Assembly (NCBI RefSeq): GCF_050943825.1
Contig: NZ_JBMNPX010000014.1
Coordinates: 1-64,000 of the forward strand
From: Pseudoflavonifractor sp050943825
GTDB taxonomy: Bacteria > Bacillota > Clostridia > Oscillospirales > Oscillospiraceae
DNA length: 64,000 bases
Direction: 5' to 3'
In this document: positions 38,456 to 46,508 of the stretch, in pieces
How positions within the stretch are numbered: position 1 is the first letter of the stretch
How the letters are laid out: the number at the start of each line of letters is the position of its first letter
The notes under the pieces: model-generated
What the model saw: only the letters and a program-made list of their open reading frames with translations
Told to the model about the DNA's origin: nothing
Databases searched by the model: none
Position numbers and translations under genes: made by a program

Positions 38456-38472
38456 GAGACGGGAGGGCTCGG

Positions 38473-39642
38473 ATGGGATTCTGGGAGAAGAAAAAGAGTG
38501 AGGCACCCGCAGGGGTGGCCGTCCAGCTGCGGGACGGCGGACGACACCCCTTCGGCGTGCTGGACGGGTATGTGCCCCTGAGAAATGGGGAGATCGCCCT
38601 GTACCGCAGCATCCGGGAGGCAGTGCCCATTGTGGACGCAGCCATCCTGAAGCTGATTCGCCTCTCCGGCGGACCGGTGGTACAGTGCGACAATCAGCGG
38701 GCTCAGGGGGAGATGGAGCACTTTCTGAGAACGGTGAGTACCGGGCGGGGCCAGCGGGGGATTCAGTCCTTCCTGGACTGCTATCTGGACTCCATGCTCA
38801 CCTGCGGGAGAGCGGTGGGAGAGATCGTGCTCAACGGCAGTCGGGCCGGCATCGCCGCGGTGCTGTGCGGCAACGTGGCTGACGTGGAAATCAAAGAAGG
38901 GGAGACGCCCCTGGACATTACACTGTGCGCCAGGGGGAGGGACGGCGTGCTGGAGGACCTGCCCTGCCAGGAGCTGCTCCTCTTCACCCCCTTCCAGCCT
39001 GAGACAGACAGTCCCTACGGCGTGTCTTTGCTGAGGTCCATGCCCTTCCTCACTGAGATTCTGCTGAAAATCTATCAGGCAGAGGGCATGAACTGGGAGC
39101 GGATGGGCAACGTCCGCTTCGCCGTGGTCTACAAGCCCGGTGAGGACGCCATGGACCGGGCATACGCCGCCGAGCGCAGCCAGCAGATTGCACGGGAGTG
39201 GTCCGCCGCCATGCAGGCGGGAAAAATCGGCAGCGTGCGGGACTTTGTGGCTGTGGGAGATGTGGACATCAAGGTCATCGGCGCGGACAACCAGATTCTG
39301 GACAGCCAGGTGCCCGTCCGGCAGATCCTGGAGCAGCTCATCGCCAGGACCGGCATTCCGCCCTTTATGCTGGGCCTGTCCTGGTCCTCCACCGAGCGGA
39401 TGAGCGCCCAGCAGGCGGACATGATGACCAGCGAGCTCACCGCTATCCGCCGGGGTTTGGAGCCGGTGGTGGAGCGGATCTGTGAGCTGTGGCTGGAGCT
39501 GAAGGGCTATGGCGGCGGGGTAACTGTGGACTGGGAGGACATCAGCCTCCAGGACCTGGTGGAGGAGGCCAGAGCGGAGCTCTACCGGGAGCAGGCCAGG
39601 AAAATCCGCCTGGAGCTGGATGGCATGGAACAGAAGCAGTGA
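38473..39642 (+). CDS. Phage portal protein
   Basis: 389 residues in the portal position between terminase and protease. Portal-like features: an N-terminal stretch with YRSIREAVPIVDAAI, LLLFTPFQPETDSPYGVSLLRS, and the C-terminal helix-rich part with PPFMLGLSWSSTERM and a final charged coil (EEARAELYREQARKI). ATG behind GGGAGG. The open frame extends upstream inside the terminase gene, which I discount. Confidence 0.82.
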   Translation: MGFWEKKKSEAPAGVAVQLRDGGRHPFGVLDGYVPLRNGEIALYRSIREAVPIVDAAILKLIRLSGGPVVQCDNQRAQGEMEHFLRTVSTGRGQRGIQSFLDCYLDSMLTCGRAVGEIVLNGSRAGIAAVLCGNVADVEIKEGETPLDITLCARGRDGVLEDLPCQELLLFTPFQPETDSPYGVSLLRSMPFLTEILLKIYQAEGMNWERMGNVRFAVVYKPGEDAMDRAYAAERSQQIAREWSAAMQAGKIGSVRDFVAVGDVDIKVIGADNQILDSQVPVRQILEQLIARTGIPPFMLGLSWSSTERMSAQQADMMTSELTAIRRGLEPVVERICELWLELKGYGGGVTVDWEDISLQDLVEEARAELYREQARKIRLELDGMEQKQ

Positions 39643-39666
39643 GCTGATGGAGAACGGGGGTAGGAA

Positions 39667-40608
39667 ATGGACATTGTAAAGCAGGCGGACATGGGACAGC
39701 CCCTCACCGTGGAGGAACGGGATTTGGCCCTCATCAACCGCTGGAGCCGGAAGACTCTGACGGCGGAGGAGGTATACGCCTTCGCCGTGCGGCTGTGCGA
39801 CAACGAGATTGACCGGGATGGGGAGCGTTTTACCGAGGAGACCCTGGAGGAGCTGGCAAAGCTCTTTGAGGGAAAGAGCGGCATCTTCGACCACCAGTGG
39901 AGCGCCAAGGGTCAGGCGGCCCGGATTTACCGCACTGAGGTGGTACGGGAGGAGCACATCCTCACCAGGGCCGGGGACCGGTACTGCTACCTGAAGGGCT
40001 ACGCCTACATGGTGCGCACCGAGGAGAACAAGGGCCTTATCGCTGAGATTGAGGGCGGCATCAAGCGTGAGGTGTCCGTGGGATGCGCCGTGGAGCGGGC
40101 TGTGTGCTCCATCTGCGGCGAGGACATCCGGGACAGAACAAAATGCGCCCACGTCAAGGGCAGAGAATACGGCGGGAAGCTGTGCTGGGCAGACCTGTCC
40201 GGCGCCACCGATGCCTATGAGTGGTCCTTTGTGGCGGTGCCCGCCCAGCCCAAGGCCGGAGTCATCAAGCGAATGGGCGGCGGTCAGGAGGACGACCTGA
40301 TGGAATACCTGAAGGAGCAGCCTGTGTTGCTGAACAGGGCCAAGCAGCTGGAGGAGGAGGCTGCCCTGGGGCGGAAATACCTGGAGCGGCTGCGGGGCGA
40401 GGTGATGCGGCTGGGCGGCATCTGCGAAAAGGGCGTGGAGGAGCACATCCGCAAAAGCATTGCGGACAAGCTCAGCGGCGAAGAGCTGGAAGCCCTGCGG
40501 GACAGCTACCAGAAACGGCTGGAGGACCGGTTCCCCCTCACCGTACAGCTGCCCCGGCACACCGAACAGGCAGAGATGGACCAGAGAGACGGCGCTTTCC
40601 TCATCTGA
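39667..40608 (+). CDS. XkdF-like prohead protease/scaffold candidate
   Basis: 313 residues in the capsid-protease position. The N-terminal half (NEIDRDGERFTEETLEELAKLF, FDHQWSAKGQAARI, IKREVSVGCA, YEWSFVAVPAQPKAG) resembles phage prohead-protease-type folds. The C-terminal third is coiled-coil, like a scaffold. A probable zinc-binding cluster (C147, C150, C160, H162) is inserted in the protease-like part. I cannot name the catalytic residues with certainty. Confidence 0.68.
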   Translation: MDIVKQADMGQPLTVEERDLALINRWSRKTLTAEEVYAFAVRLCDNEIDRDGERFTEETLEELAKLFEGKSGIFDHQWSAKGQAARIYRTEVVREEHILTRAGDRYCYLKGYAYMVRTEENKGLIAEIEGGIKREVSVGCAVERAVCSICGEDIRDRTKCAHVKGREYGGKLCWADLSGATDAYEWSFVAVPAQPKAGVIKRMGGGQEDDLMEYLKEQPVLLNRAKQLEEEAALGRKYLERLRGEVMRLGGICEKGVEEHIRKSIADKLSGEELEALRDSYQKRLEDRFPLTVQLPRHTEQAEMDQRDGAFLI

Positions 40609-40637
40609 GGCGCGGATAAAAGAAAGGAGAACGGAGT

Positions 40638-40976
40638 ATGGCAAAGGTTTCGTTTGAAGGCATCGGCGAGATGATGGTCACCTTCCTGGCGGAGGAGGGC
40701 CTCACCAACGGCCCCGTCAAGATGACCGGCGACGGCAAGGTGGGCCCCTGCGGCGACGGGGACGCCTTCTGCGGCGTGGCCCTGGAGGTCAACGACGGGC
40801 TGGCCCTGGTGCAGCTCAAGGGCTTTATCAAGGTCAGCTGCGGCGACACCGTGGCCGTGGGCTACACCAAGCTGTCCGCCAACGCCGGCGGCGGCGTCAA
40901 GACCAACGAGTCGGGCACCGCCTACCTGGTGGTGGAGGCCGGCAGCACCGAGAAGCAGGCCACCATCCTGCTGTAA
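40638..40976 (+). CDS. Capsid decoration-like protein
   Basis: 112 residues, beta-rich and glycine-rich, directly before the major capsid gene, like head-decoration or capsid-stabilising proteins. RBS AAAGGAGA. No catalytic motif. Called from position and composition. Confidence 0.62.
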   Translation: MAKVSFEGIGEMMVTFLAEEGLTNGPVKMTGDGKVGPCGDGDAFCGVALEVNDGLALVQLKGFIKVSCGDTVAVGYTKLSANAGGGVKTNESGTAYLVVEAGSTEKQATILL

Positions 40977-41038
40977 TCCCAGGGCGGAGAGAAAACTGTG
41001 TGCCGGCGCACCGCGCCGGAGGAAGGAGAGCTGAAAAG

Positions 41039-42070
41039 ATGGGATACGCTTATGACAATGTGAGACTGGAAAAGGGTATGTACCGGCAGGCGGGTCAGTC
41101 CTTCACCCAGGTGCTGGAGCGGGAGGACCCCTCCGAGCGCTACAAGGGCACGCCCCTGGAGGGCCTGGACGCCTACCAGCGGCAGCTCAAGCGCTTTGAC
41201 ATCAAGGTAAAGGGCGCGGGCAGCGACGTGGTGGAGAAGTTCTTCCGCACCTCCGACTCCGCCGTGCTCTTCCCCGAGTACATCGCCCGGGCTGTGCGCC
41301 AGGGTATGGAGGAGGCCAACCTGCTGCCCTCCATCGTGGCCACCACCACCCGCATCGAGGGCATGGACTACCGCTCCGTGGCTTCCGTGCCCGGCAAGGA
41401 GGAGAAGGAGCTGCGCAATGTGGAGGAGGGCGCCGCTATCCCCCAGACCGAGGTCAAGACCCAGAAGAATCTGGTGAAGCTCCACAAGCGGGGCCGCATG
41501 CTGGTGGCCAGCTATGAGGCCATCCGGTGGCAGAAGCTGGACCTCTTCTCCGTCACCCTGCGCCAGATCGGCGCGCACATCAACCGGATGCTGCTGGAGG
41601 ACGCCATCGACGTGCTCATCAACGGCGACGGCAACAACAACGCCGCCAAGGAGTACAAGGTGGGCACCTCCCCCATCGGCGGCGAGTCCGGAACCCTTAC
41701 CTACGACGACCTGGTGGACTTCTGGGCTCAGTTCGACCCCTATGAGATGAACACCATGCTGGTGTCCGGGGACGTGATGCTCAAGATGCTCAAGATGAGC
41801 GAGTTCCAGAACCCCCTCACCGGCCTCAACTTCCAGGGCACCGGCAAGATGACCACCCCCCTGGGTGCCAACCTGCTGCGCACCTCCGCCATGAGTGAGA
41901 ACACCATGATTGGCTTGGACAAGAACTATGCCCTGGAGATGGTGCAGGCCGGCGACGTGACCGTGGAGTACGACAAGCTCATCGACCGGCAGCTGGAGCG
42001 GGCCGCTATCACCAGCACCTGCGGCTTCGCCAAGCTCTATCAGGATGCCAGCCGGGTGCTGAAGGTGTAA
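41039..42070 (+). CDS. Major capsid protein (HK97-like, XkdG position)
   Basis: 343 residues with an N-terminal arm, VVEKFFRTSDSAVLFPEYIARAVRQGM, a central EKELRNVEEGAAIPQTEV region and a C-terminal end GFAKLYQDASRVLKV, typical of HK97-fold coat proteins of PBSX-like phages. GGAAGGAGA precedes the ATG at 41039; the frame opens 13 codons earlier without a ribosome site. Confidence 0.87.
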   Translation: MGYAYDNVRLEKGMYRQAGQSFTQVLEREDPSERYKGTPLEGLDAYQRQLKRFDIKVKGAGSDVVEKFFRTSDSAVLFPEYIARAVRQGMEEANLLPSIVATTTRIEGMDYRSVASVPGKEEKELRNVEEGAAIPQTEVKTQKNLVKLHKRGRMLVASYEAIRWQKLDLFSVTLRQIGAHINRMLLEDAIDVLINGDGNNNAAKEYKVGTSPIGGESGTLTYDDLVDFWAQFDPYEMNTMLVSGDVMLKMLKMSEFQNPLTGLNFQGTGKMTTPLGANLLRTSAMSENTMIGLDKNYALEMVQAGDVTVEYDKLIDRQLERAAITSTCGFAKLYQDASRVLKV

Positions 42071-42132
42071 GAGGACACAGGGGCGGGCTGTATTCCAGCC
42101 CGCCCCATCCAAAAGAGACGGGAGGGAACGGT

Positions 42133-42498
42133 ATGGCGGAAGAGACGGCGGAGCTGGCCCGGCAGCTGGGCCAGGTGCCCGAGGACCGGATGGAGGAATT
42201 GCAGGCCCTGTGCGACCTGGCCGAACAGGAGCTGGAGGGCAGGCTGAAAAGCGGCATCACCAAGGCCGACTGCGGCGCGGCCTTCACCATGGGGGCTGCC
42301 TGGCTGGGATTGGCCGGACTGTGCGCCGCAGGGGCTGCCGATGAGGTGGAGTCCTTTACCGCGGGCAGTCTGACTATCCACCACCGGGACGGCGGCGGCG
42401 CTGAGAGCAGAAGCCTGAGCCTGCGGCGGCAGGCGGAACAGGTGATGCGGCCCTACCTGAGAGATGAGGGCTTCTGCTTCCTGGGGGTGCAGGGGTGA
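42133..42498 (+). CDS. Head-tail connector-like protein
   Basis: 121 residues, helical N-terminus and a small hydrophobic centre (FTMGAAWLGLAGLCAAGA). Position after the capsid fits gp6/YqbG-like adaptor proteins (XkdH neighbourhood). Overlaps the next gene by 4 bp (GTGA). Confidence 0.6.
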   Translation: MAEETAELARQLGQVPEDRMEELQALCDLAEQELEGRLKSGITKADCGAAFTMGAAWLGLAGLCAAGAADEVESFTAGSLTIHHRDGGGAESRSLSLRRQAEQVMRPYLRDEGFCFLGVQG

Positions 42499-42824
42499 GC
42501 GGGACCTTTGAAACGCTGCTGGCAAAATACGGACAGAGCGTGACACTGTGCAGGCGCGAAGGAGAGATGGAGACCATTCGGGCGTTCCTCCAGCCCGTTA
42601 CTGAGCGGCGCGAGACCTGGCGGCAGACAGAACCCTCCCCCATGGGGACGGTACGGAAGGACCGCTTCCTCTGTCTGGCCGGGGCGGATACGCCGCTGGA
42701 GAATCTGGAGGACGGGTATCTGGAGTGGCGGGATCTGCGCCTCAAGGTGTCGGCGGCACAGCCTATCTACATTGGCGACACCATCAGCCACTGGTGGGCC
42801 ATCCTGACGGTGGAGGACGTATGA
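42495..42824 (+). CDS. Head closure/adaptor-like protein
   Basis: 109 residues, beta-rich; GTG start overlapping the previous stop. The pattern (LLAKYGQSVTLCRREGE, IRAFLQPV, GDTISHWWAILTVEDV) fits small head-tail joining proteins. Named mainly by position. Confidence 0.58.
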   Translation: MSGTFETLLAKYGQSVTLCRREGEMETIRAFLQPVTERRETWRQTEPSPMGTVRKDRFLCLAGADTPLENLEDGYLEWRDLRLKVSAAQPIYIGDTISHWWAILTVEDV

Positions 42825-42837
42825 GAGGAGGGAGAGC

Positions 42838-43338
42838 ATGGCGGGTTTGGATGAGATTCGCTCGCGCATGGCCGAGTTCCTGACAGAACAGGGCCTGGAG
42901 GCTGTGACCGCCTGGCCGGAGGCAAGACGGACACGGAGAAATGGGGCGGCCGCCGCCGTCTCCCTCCGCAGCTGTGAGGGCGGCCCGGCGGGCTTTCAGG
43001 ACTATCTGGGCGAACGGTACAACCAGGACACCGGACGGTGGGAGGAGCTCTACGGCAGACGGGTGAAAATCACCTTCGGGCTGGACCTCTACGCTGCCCA
43101 GAGCAGCGGCGGCGCGGCGGCCATAGACAAGGCCCTGGACACTCTGTCCGCCGCCCTCAACGGCCCGGGGCCCGACGGCCTGGATGTTCTGGAATTTTCC
43201 GCGGGAGAGACACAATTCCAGGAGGACAGCGAACTTTACCACTGCCCGGTGGAGGCGGTATGTCAGGCACGGCTGTATGCCGTGGCCGACGAGGGCGGCA
43301 CCTTCCTGGACTTTGAAATCAGAGGGGAGAGATTATGA
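42838..43338 (+). CDS. Tail completion-like protein
   Basis: 166 residues. Position immediately before the sheath matches PBSX XkdJ and tail-terminator proteins; the body (RRVKITFGLDLYAAQSSGG, AALNGPGPDGLDVLEF) is of that kind by pattern only. Overlaps the sheath start by 4 bp. Confidence 0.55.
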   Translation: MAGLDEIRSRMAEFLTEQGLEAVTAWPEARRTRRNGAAAAVSLRSCEGGPAGFQDYLGERYNQDTGRWEELYGRRVKITFGLDLYAAQSSGGAAAIDKALDTLSAALNGPGPDGLDVLEFSAGETQFQEDSELYHCPVEAVCQARLYAVADEGGTFLDFEIRGERL

Positions 43339-44357
43339 GCGTGACGACACATGAACGGCCGGGGGTCTACTCCAGTTATGACGCCTCCGCTGTGGTGACC
43401 GCCTCCGGCGGCAGCAAGACGGTGGGCATTGCGGCGGTGAGCGAAGGCGGCGAGGCGGGCACCCTGTACAAGCTGACCAGGCTGGAGGAGGCTGAGGCCA
43501 CCTTTGGCACAGGTGACACCATGACCGAGCTGGTGAAGCTCCTCTTCCTCAACGGCGCAGGGGCGGTATACGCCGTGCCTGTGACGGGAGAGGACGGATA
43601 TGAGGCGGCCTTCCAGCTGCTGGCGGAGGAAGAGACTGTGGCCATCACGGTCTGCGACAGCGAGACACTGACGGTACAGCAGGCCCTGCGGGACAGCGTG
43701 AAGGCCGCGTCCGAGCTGCGGCGGGAGCGCATTGCCGTGGTGCCCGGCGGCACCGACGAAAACCCCAGCCAGCTGGCTGAGCGGGCAGGCAACCTCAACT
43801 GCGAGCGGGTGGTGCTCACTGCCCCCGGAGGGGCCAAGGCGGCCGCCGCTGTGGCAGGAGCCATCGCCGGAGAGAGCGACCCCGCCGTCCCTCTGGGCGG
43901 CGCGGAGCTGAAGGGTCTGACCGACCTGAGCGCCCGGTACGACGACAATGAGATTGACACCCTGGTGCGGGGCGGCGTTACTCCCCTGGAGAATCTGGCC
44001 GGGGTGGTGAGTGTGGTGCGGGGCATCACCACCCGGACAAAGACCGGTGAGACCCCCGACACCACTTGGCGGGAGCTGTCCACCATCCTCATCATTGACG
44101 AGGTAATTCCCGGGCTGCGCAGCAGCCTGCGCGCCAAGTTCCATAGAGCCAAAAACACTGAGCAGAGCCGGGGCGCGGTGCGCTCTCAGGTGGTGGTGGA
44201 GCTGGAAAACCGGGTGAGCCGGGAGATCATCGACGCCTACGAGAATGTGACGGTATCCGCACTGGAGGATGACCCCACCGTGTGTTTGGTGGAGTTCTCC
44301 TTCGCCGTGGTCCACGGCATGAACCAGATCTGGCTCACCGCGCACATCACCGTATAA
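43335..44357 (+). CDS. Contractile tail sheath protein
   Basis: 340 residues. Starts TTHERPGVYSSYDASAVVTAS, the usual sheath opening, and ends in the conserved domain that links sheath subunits (NRVSREIIDAYENVTVSAL...CLVEFSFAVVHGMNQIWLTAHITV). The gene shows that the tail is contractile (myophage, R-type). It is short compared with PBSX XkdK (about 466), lacking an extra inserted domain. Confidence 0.9.
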   Translation: MSVTTHERPGVYSSYDASAVVTASGGSKTVGIAAVSEGGEAGTLYKLTRLEEAEATFGTGDTMTELVKLLFLNGAGAVYAVPVTGEDGYEAAFQLLAEEETVAITVCDSETLTVQQALRDSVKAASELRRERIAVVPGGTDENPSQLAERAGNLNCERVVLTAPGGAKAAAAVAGAIAGESDPAVPLGGAELKGLTDLSARYDDNEIDTLVRGGVTPLENLAGVVSVVRGITTRTKTGETPDTTWRELSTILIIDEVIPGLRSSLRAKFHRAKNTEQSRGAVRSQVVVELENRVSREIIDAYENVTVSALEDDPTVCLVEFSFAVVHGMNQIWLTAHITV

Positions 44358-44372
44358 AGGGAGGGAACACAC

Positions 44373-44762
44373 ATGAATCTGTCGGGATTCCCCACAAGCA
44401 GTGACATCTATCTGGAGGTGGACGGCAAAAAGGTGGCGGTGGTCCAGAGCTACTCCGCCAAAACCAGCAAGACCAGCCAGACCGTGGAGGCCTTCGGCGA
44501 GGATGAGCCGGTGGCCACCATCCCCGGCCAGCGGACCCACGTGCTGGAGCTGACCAGGCTCTACGCCACCGACGAGGCCATCCGGGATGGTATCAACTTC
44601 CACGACCTGGAGGACTTCAACCTGGTTATCTGCAAGCCTGACCGGAAGATCATCTACTCCGGCTGCCAGTGGAGCTCCATTGGCGAGACCGGCGCTCTGG
44701 GGGCCATGGTGGTGGAGAAGATCACCATTGTGGCGGCCAAGCGGATCGAGATGAAGGTGTAA
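44373..44762 (+). CDS. Tail tube protein (XkdM-like)
   Basis: 129 residues. Contains LEVDGKKVAVVQSYSAKTSKTSQTVEAFGEDEPVATIPGQ split by the usual beta turns, and INFHDLEDFNLVICKPDRKIIYSGC, typical of tube proteins of PBSX-type tails. It follows the sheath, as expected. Confidence 0.88.
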   Translation: MNLSGFPTSSDIYLEVDGKKVAVVQSYSAKTSKTSQTVEAFGEDEPVATIPGQRTHVLELTRLYATDEAIRDGINFHDLEDFNLVICKPDRKIIYSGCQWSSIGETGALGAMVVEKITIVAAKRIEMKV

Positions 44763-44765
44763 GCC

Positions 44766-45197
44766 ATGGAGGAGAACTGGTCGGTGCTGCTGGGCGGCAG
44801 GCGGCGTATCAAGGTGGACAGGGGCATGGAGCTGCGGCTCCTCTCCGCCCTGGAGCTACTGGAGGCCGGACGTGAGGCTGAGCAGCTGGCACACAGGGAG
44901 GAGGAGAAGGCACTGTGCGCCAACGCCTGTCTGCTTGCCAGAGCGCTGGAACGGGACAGAAAGCCGGTGTTTCCGGACGGTGAGGCGGTGCTCAAGGGGC
45001 TCTCCGCCGGAGAGATCGGAGCCTTGGCCAAGATGTGGAGTGGCCTGAACAGAATGGAAAATCCGAGTCCGGAGGACGGAGAGGAGCGGGTGGACACCCT
45101 AAAAAAAGCCTGGAGCACACGCCTGAGGCGCGCCTTCGCTGGCGTGTGCTCAAAGCTTTCGGGGCTCTCCCCACTGAGGCGCGGACAAAGGAGATGA
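44766..45197 (+). CDS. Tail assembly chaperone, unshifted product (XkdN-like)
   Basis: 143 residues, helical, in the chaperone position between tube and tape measure. Begins MEENWSVLLGGRRRIKVD. At 45099-45110 the sequence CTA AAA AAA GCC offers a slippery site. The zero-frame product then ends in a basic tail (LSPLRRGQRR). Tail chaperones are typically made as a short and a frameshifted long form. Confidence 0.75.
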   Translation: MEENWSVLLGGRRRIKVDRGMELRLLSALELLEAGREAEQLAHREEEKALCANACLLARALERDRKPVFPDGEAVLKGLSAGEIGALAKMWSGLNRMENPSPEDGEERVDTLKKAWSTRLRRAFAGVCSKLSGLSPLRRGQRR

Positions 45198-45403
45198 CCG
45201 GCCGGGACTACCTCTGGTGCGCCCTCAATCTGCTGCTGGACCAGGAGGAGGAACTGGCGGCCCTGTGTCCCTCCTGCCGGGCAGAGGCCCAGGAGGGACG
45301 CTGCCCGGTGTGCGGAGGTCCGGCAGCCCCGGCAAACGCCGGGGAAAACCAGTCCTTCGATCTGGAGCGGTATGAGCGGCTGAAACGGGGGGAGCAGGTA
45401 TGA
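45107..45403 (+). CDS. -1 frameshift extension of the tail chaperone
   Basis: A -1 shift on A AAA AAA (45101-45107) continues SLEHTPEARLRW... for 98 residues to a stop at 45403, giving a fusion of about 212 residues (44766-45107 joined to 45107-45403). The extension carries a four-cysteine cluster (CPSC...CPVC) that could bind zinc. The only ATG in this frame (45194) touches AAAGGAG and would start poorly, so frameshifting is the better explanation. Confidence 0.7.
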   Translation, partial: SLEHTPEARLRWRVLKAFGALPTEARTKEMTGRDYLWCALNLLLDQEEELAALCPSCRAEAQEGRCPVCGGPAAPANAGENQSFDLERYERLKRGEQV

Positions 45404-45912
45404 CGGACTACATCGCTCTGGCCCTGGAGGAACAGGAGGAGCGGGAAAATAACGAGACAGCGGAGCTCCTGCTGGAGCAGCACAGCACCGCCGGTGTTAG
45501 AAGGGAAAAAACACGGAGGCAGGGGCTGGAAGAGCCTGTGGCAGAAGGCGGCGGAGCGGTTTGGAGCGGCAATACCTCGGGAACTGGGGTACAGACCGGG
45601 AAGGTGCCGGACGCCGGGCTGACGGAGATGGCGGCCGGCCAGACACAGGCATGGCTGGAGACGGCGGCGTCTGTGGGCACTGGAAACTGGCTGGAAGAGA
45701 CAGCTGCTGTGCTCCGGGGGAGTGCTTCCGGCGGAGGGCTTTATCAGAAGCTGAGACAGGCGCAGACAGCGGCGGAATACTGGCCCAACCGGACAAGCGT
45801 GGCCCTTCTGCCGGCGGAGGAAGGGAACGGTGCTGTCCAGGGACTGGCGGAGCTGGACCGGGCCTTCCAGCGGGATGCCCGCCGGTATGACGGCGGATTT
45901 GAATTTTACTGA
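45400..45912 (+). CDS. Short protein in the tape-measure position (170 aa)
   Basis: Follows the chaperone extension with a 4-bp overlap and precedes the LysM protein, exactly where PBSX has the tape measure XkdO (over 1,300 residues). It is only 170 residues, Glu/Ala/Gly-rich, without membrane helices or long repeats. Either the tail is very short, this is a different protein and the tape measure is lost, or the gene was shrunk. I do not recognise its family. Confidence 0.6.
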   Translation: MTDYIALALEEQEERENNETAELLLEQHSTAGVRREKTRRQGLEEPVAEGGGAVWSGNTSGTGVQTGKVPDAGLTEMAAGQTQAWLETAASVGTGNWLEETAAVLRGSASGGGLYQKLRQAQTAAEYWPNRTSVALLPAEEGNGAVQGLAELDRAFQRDARRYDGGFEFY

Positions 45913-45923
45913 GGGGGATGGAC

Positions 45924-46508
45924 ATGGGCAGACTGGCGGCAATGCGGTACAAAAATTATGTATGGCCCCACAATCCCAGGGTCTACACCATTGAATACAG
46001 ACGGGAAGTTGTGGCGCGAAAGGTGCCCTTCGGCCGGTACTGCCTCCAGGACCTGGGGCCTACCCGGCGGGTCATGAAGGGCGAGGGGGAGTTCGTGGGC
46101 CAGGGTGCCTACGACGAGTTTAAAAAGCTGGCCTCCGTCTTCTACGGCGAGGGACCCGGGCTGCTGGTCCATCCGGTATGGCAGTCGGCCAAGGCCTACT
46201 TCGCCGCCCTCTCTCTGAAGCAGGAACCCAGAGCCGACTATGTCAGCTACTCCTTTGAATTCTGGGAGTGCTACGACGGCTACCAGGAGGGCTTGAAAGA
46301 GATTGTGGGAGAAACGGTGGACACTGGCAGTACGGGTATCGGCAGCGCCGCGGGGAGCGGAATGGCCTATCATACGGTGATTGTGGGAGAGACCCTGTGG
46401 AGCATCTCCTTGCTCTATGGTACCACGGTGGAGAATCTGGTGAAGCTCAATCCCCAGATTAAAAACCCCAACCTCATCTACCCCGGAGAGCAGGTGCGGG
46501 TGAAGTGA
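45924..46508 (+). CDS. LysM-domain tail protein (XkdP-like)
   Basis: 194 residues: an N-terminal tail-hub-like domain (about 1-120) and a C-terminal LysM module (about 150-194, YHTVIVGETLWSISLLYG, NLIYPGEQVRV) that binds peptidoglycan or helps baseplate assembly. GAGGGGG favours the second ATG (45924). It overlaps xkdQ by 4 bp. Confidence 0.87.
   Translation: MGRLAAMRYKNYVWPHNPRVYTIEYRREVVARKVPFGRYCLQDLGPTRRVMKGEGEFVGQGAYDEFKKLASVFYGEGPGLLVHPVWQSAKAYFAALSLKQEPRADYVSYSFEFWECYDGYQEGLKEIVGETVDTGSTGIGSAAGSGMAYHTVIVGETLWSISLLYGTTVENLVKLNPQIKNPNLIYPGEQVRVK

Noticed and set aside
37942..38472. Upstream extension of the portal frame inside the terminase gene
   Set aside because: Lies in another frame of the intact terminase; a good ribosome site precedes the ATG at 38473.
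45194..45403. Independent 69-residue gene after the tail chaperone
   Set aside because: Its ATG directly abuts AAAGGAG, and the frame continues upstream to a slippery A7 run; a frameshift product explains it better.
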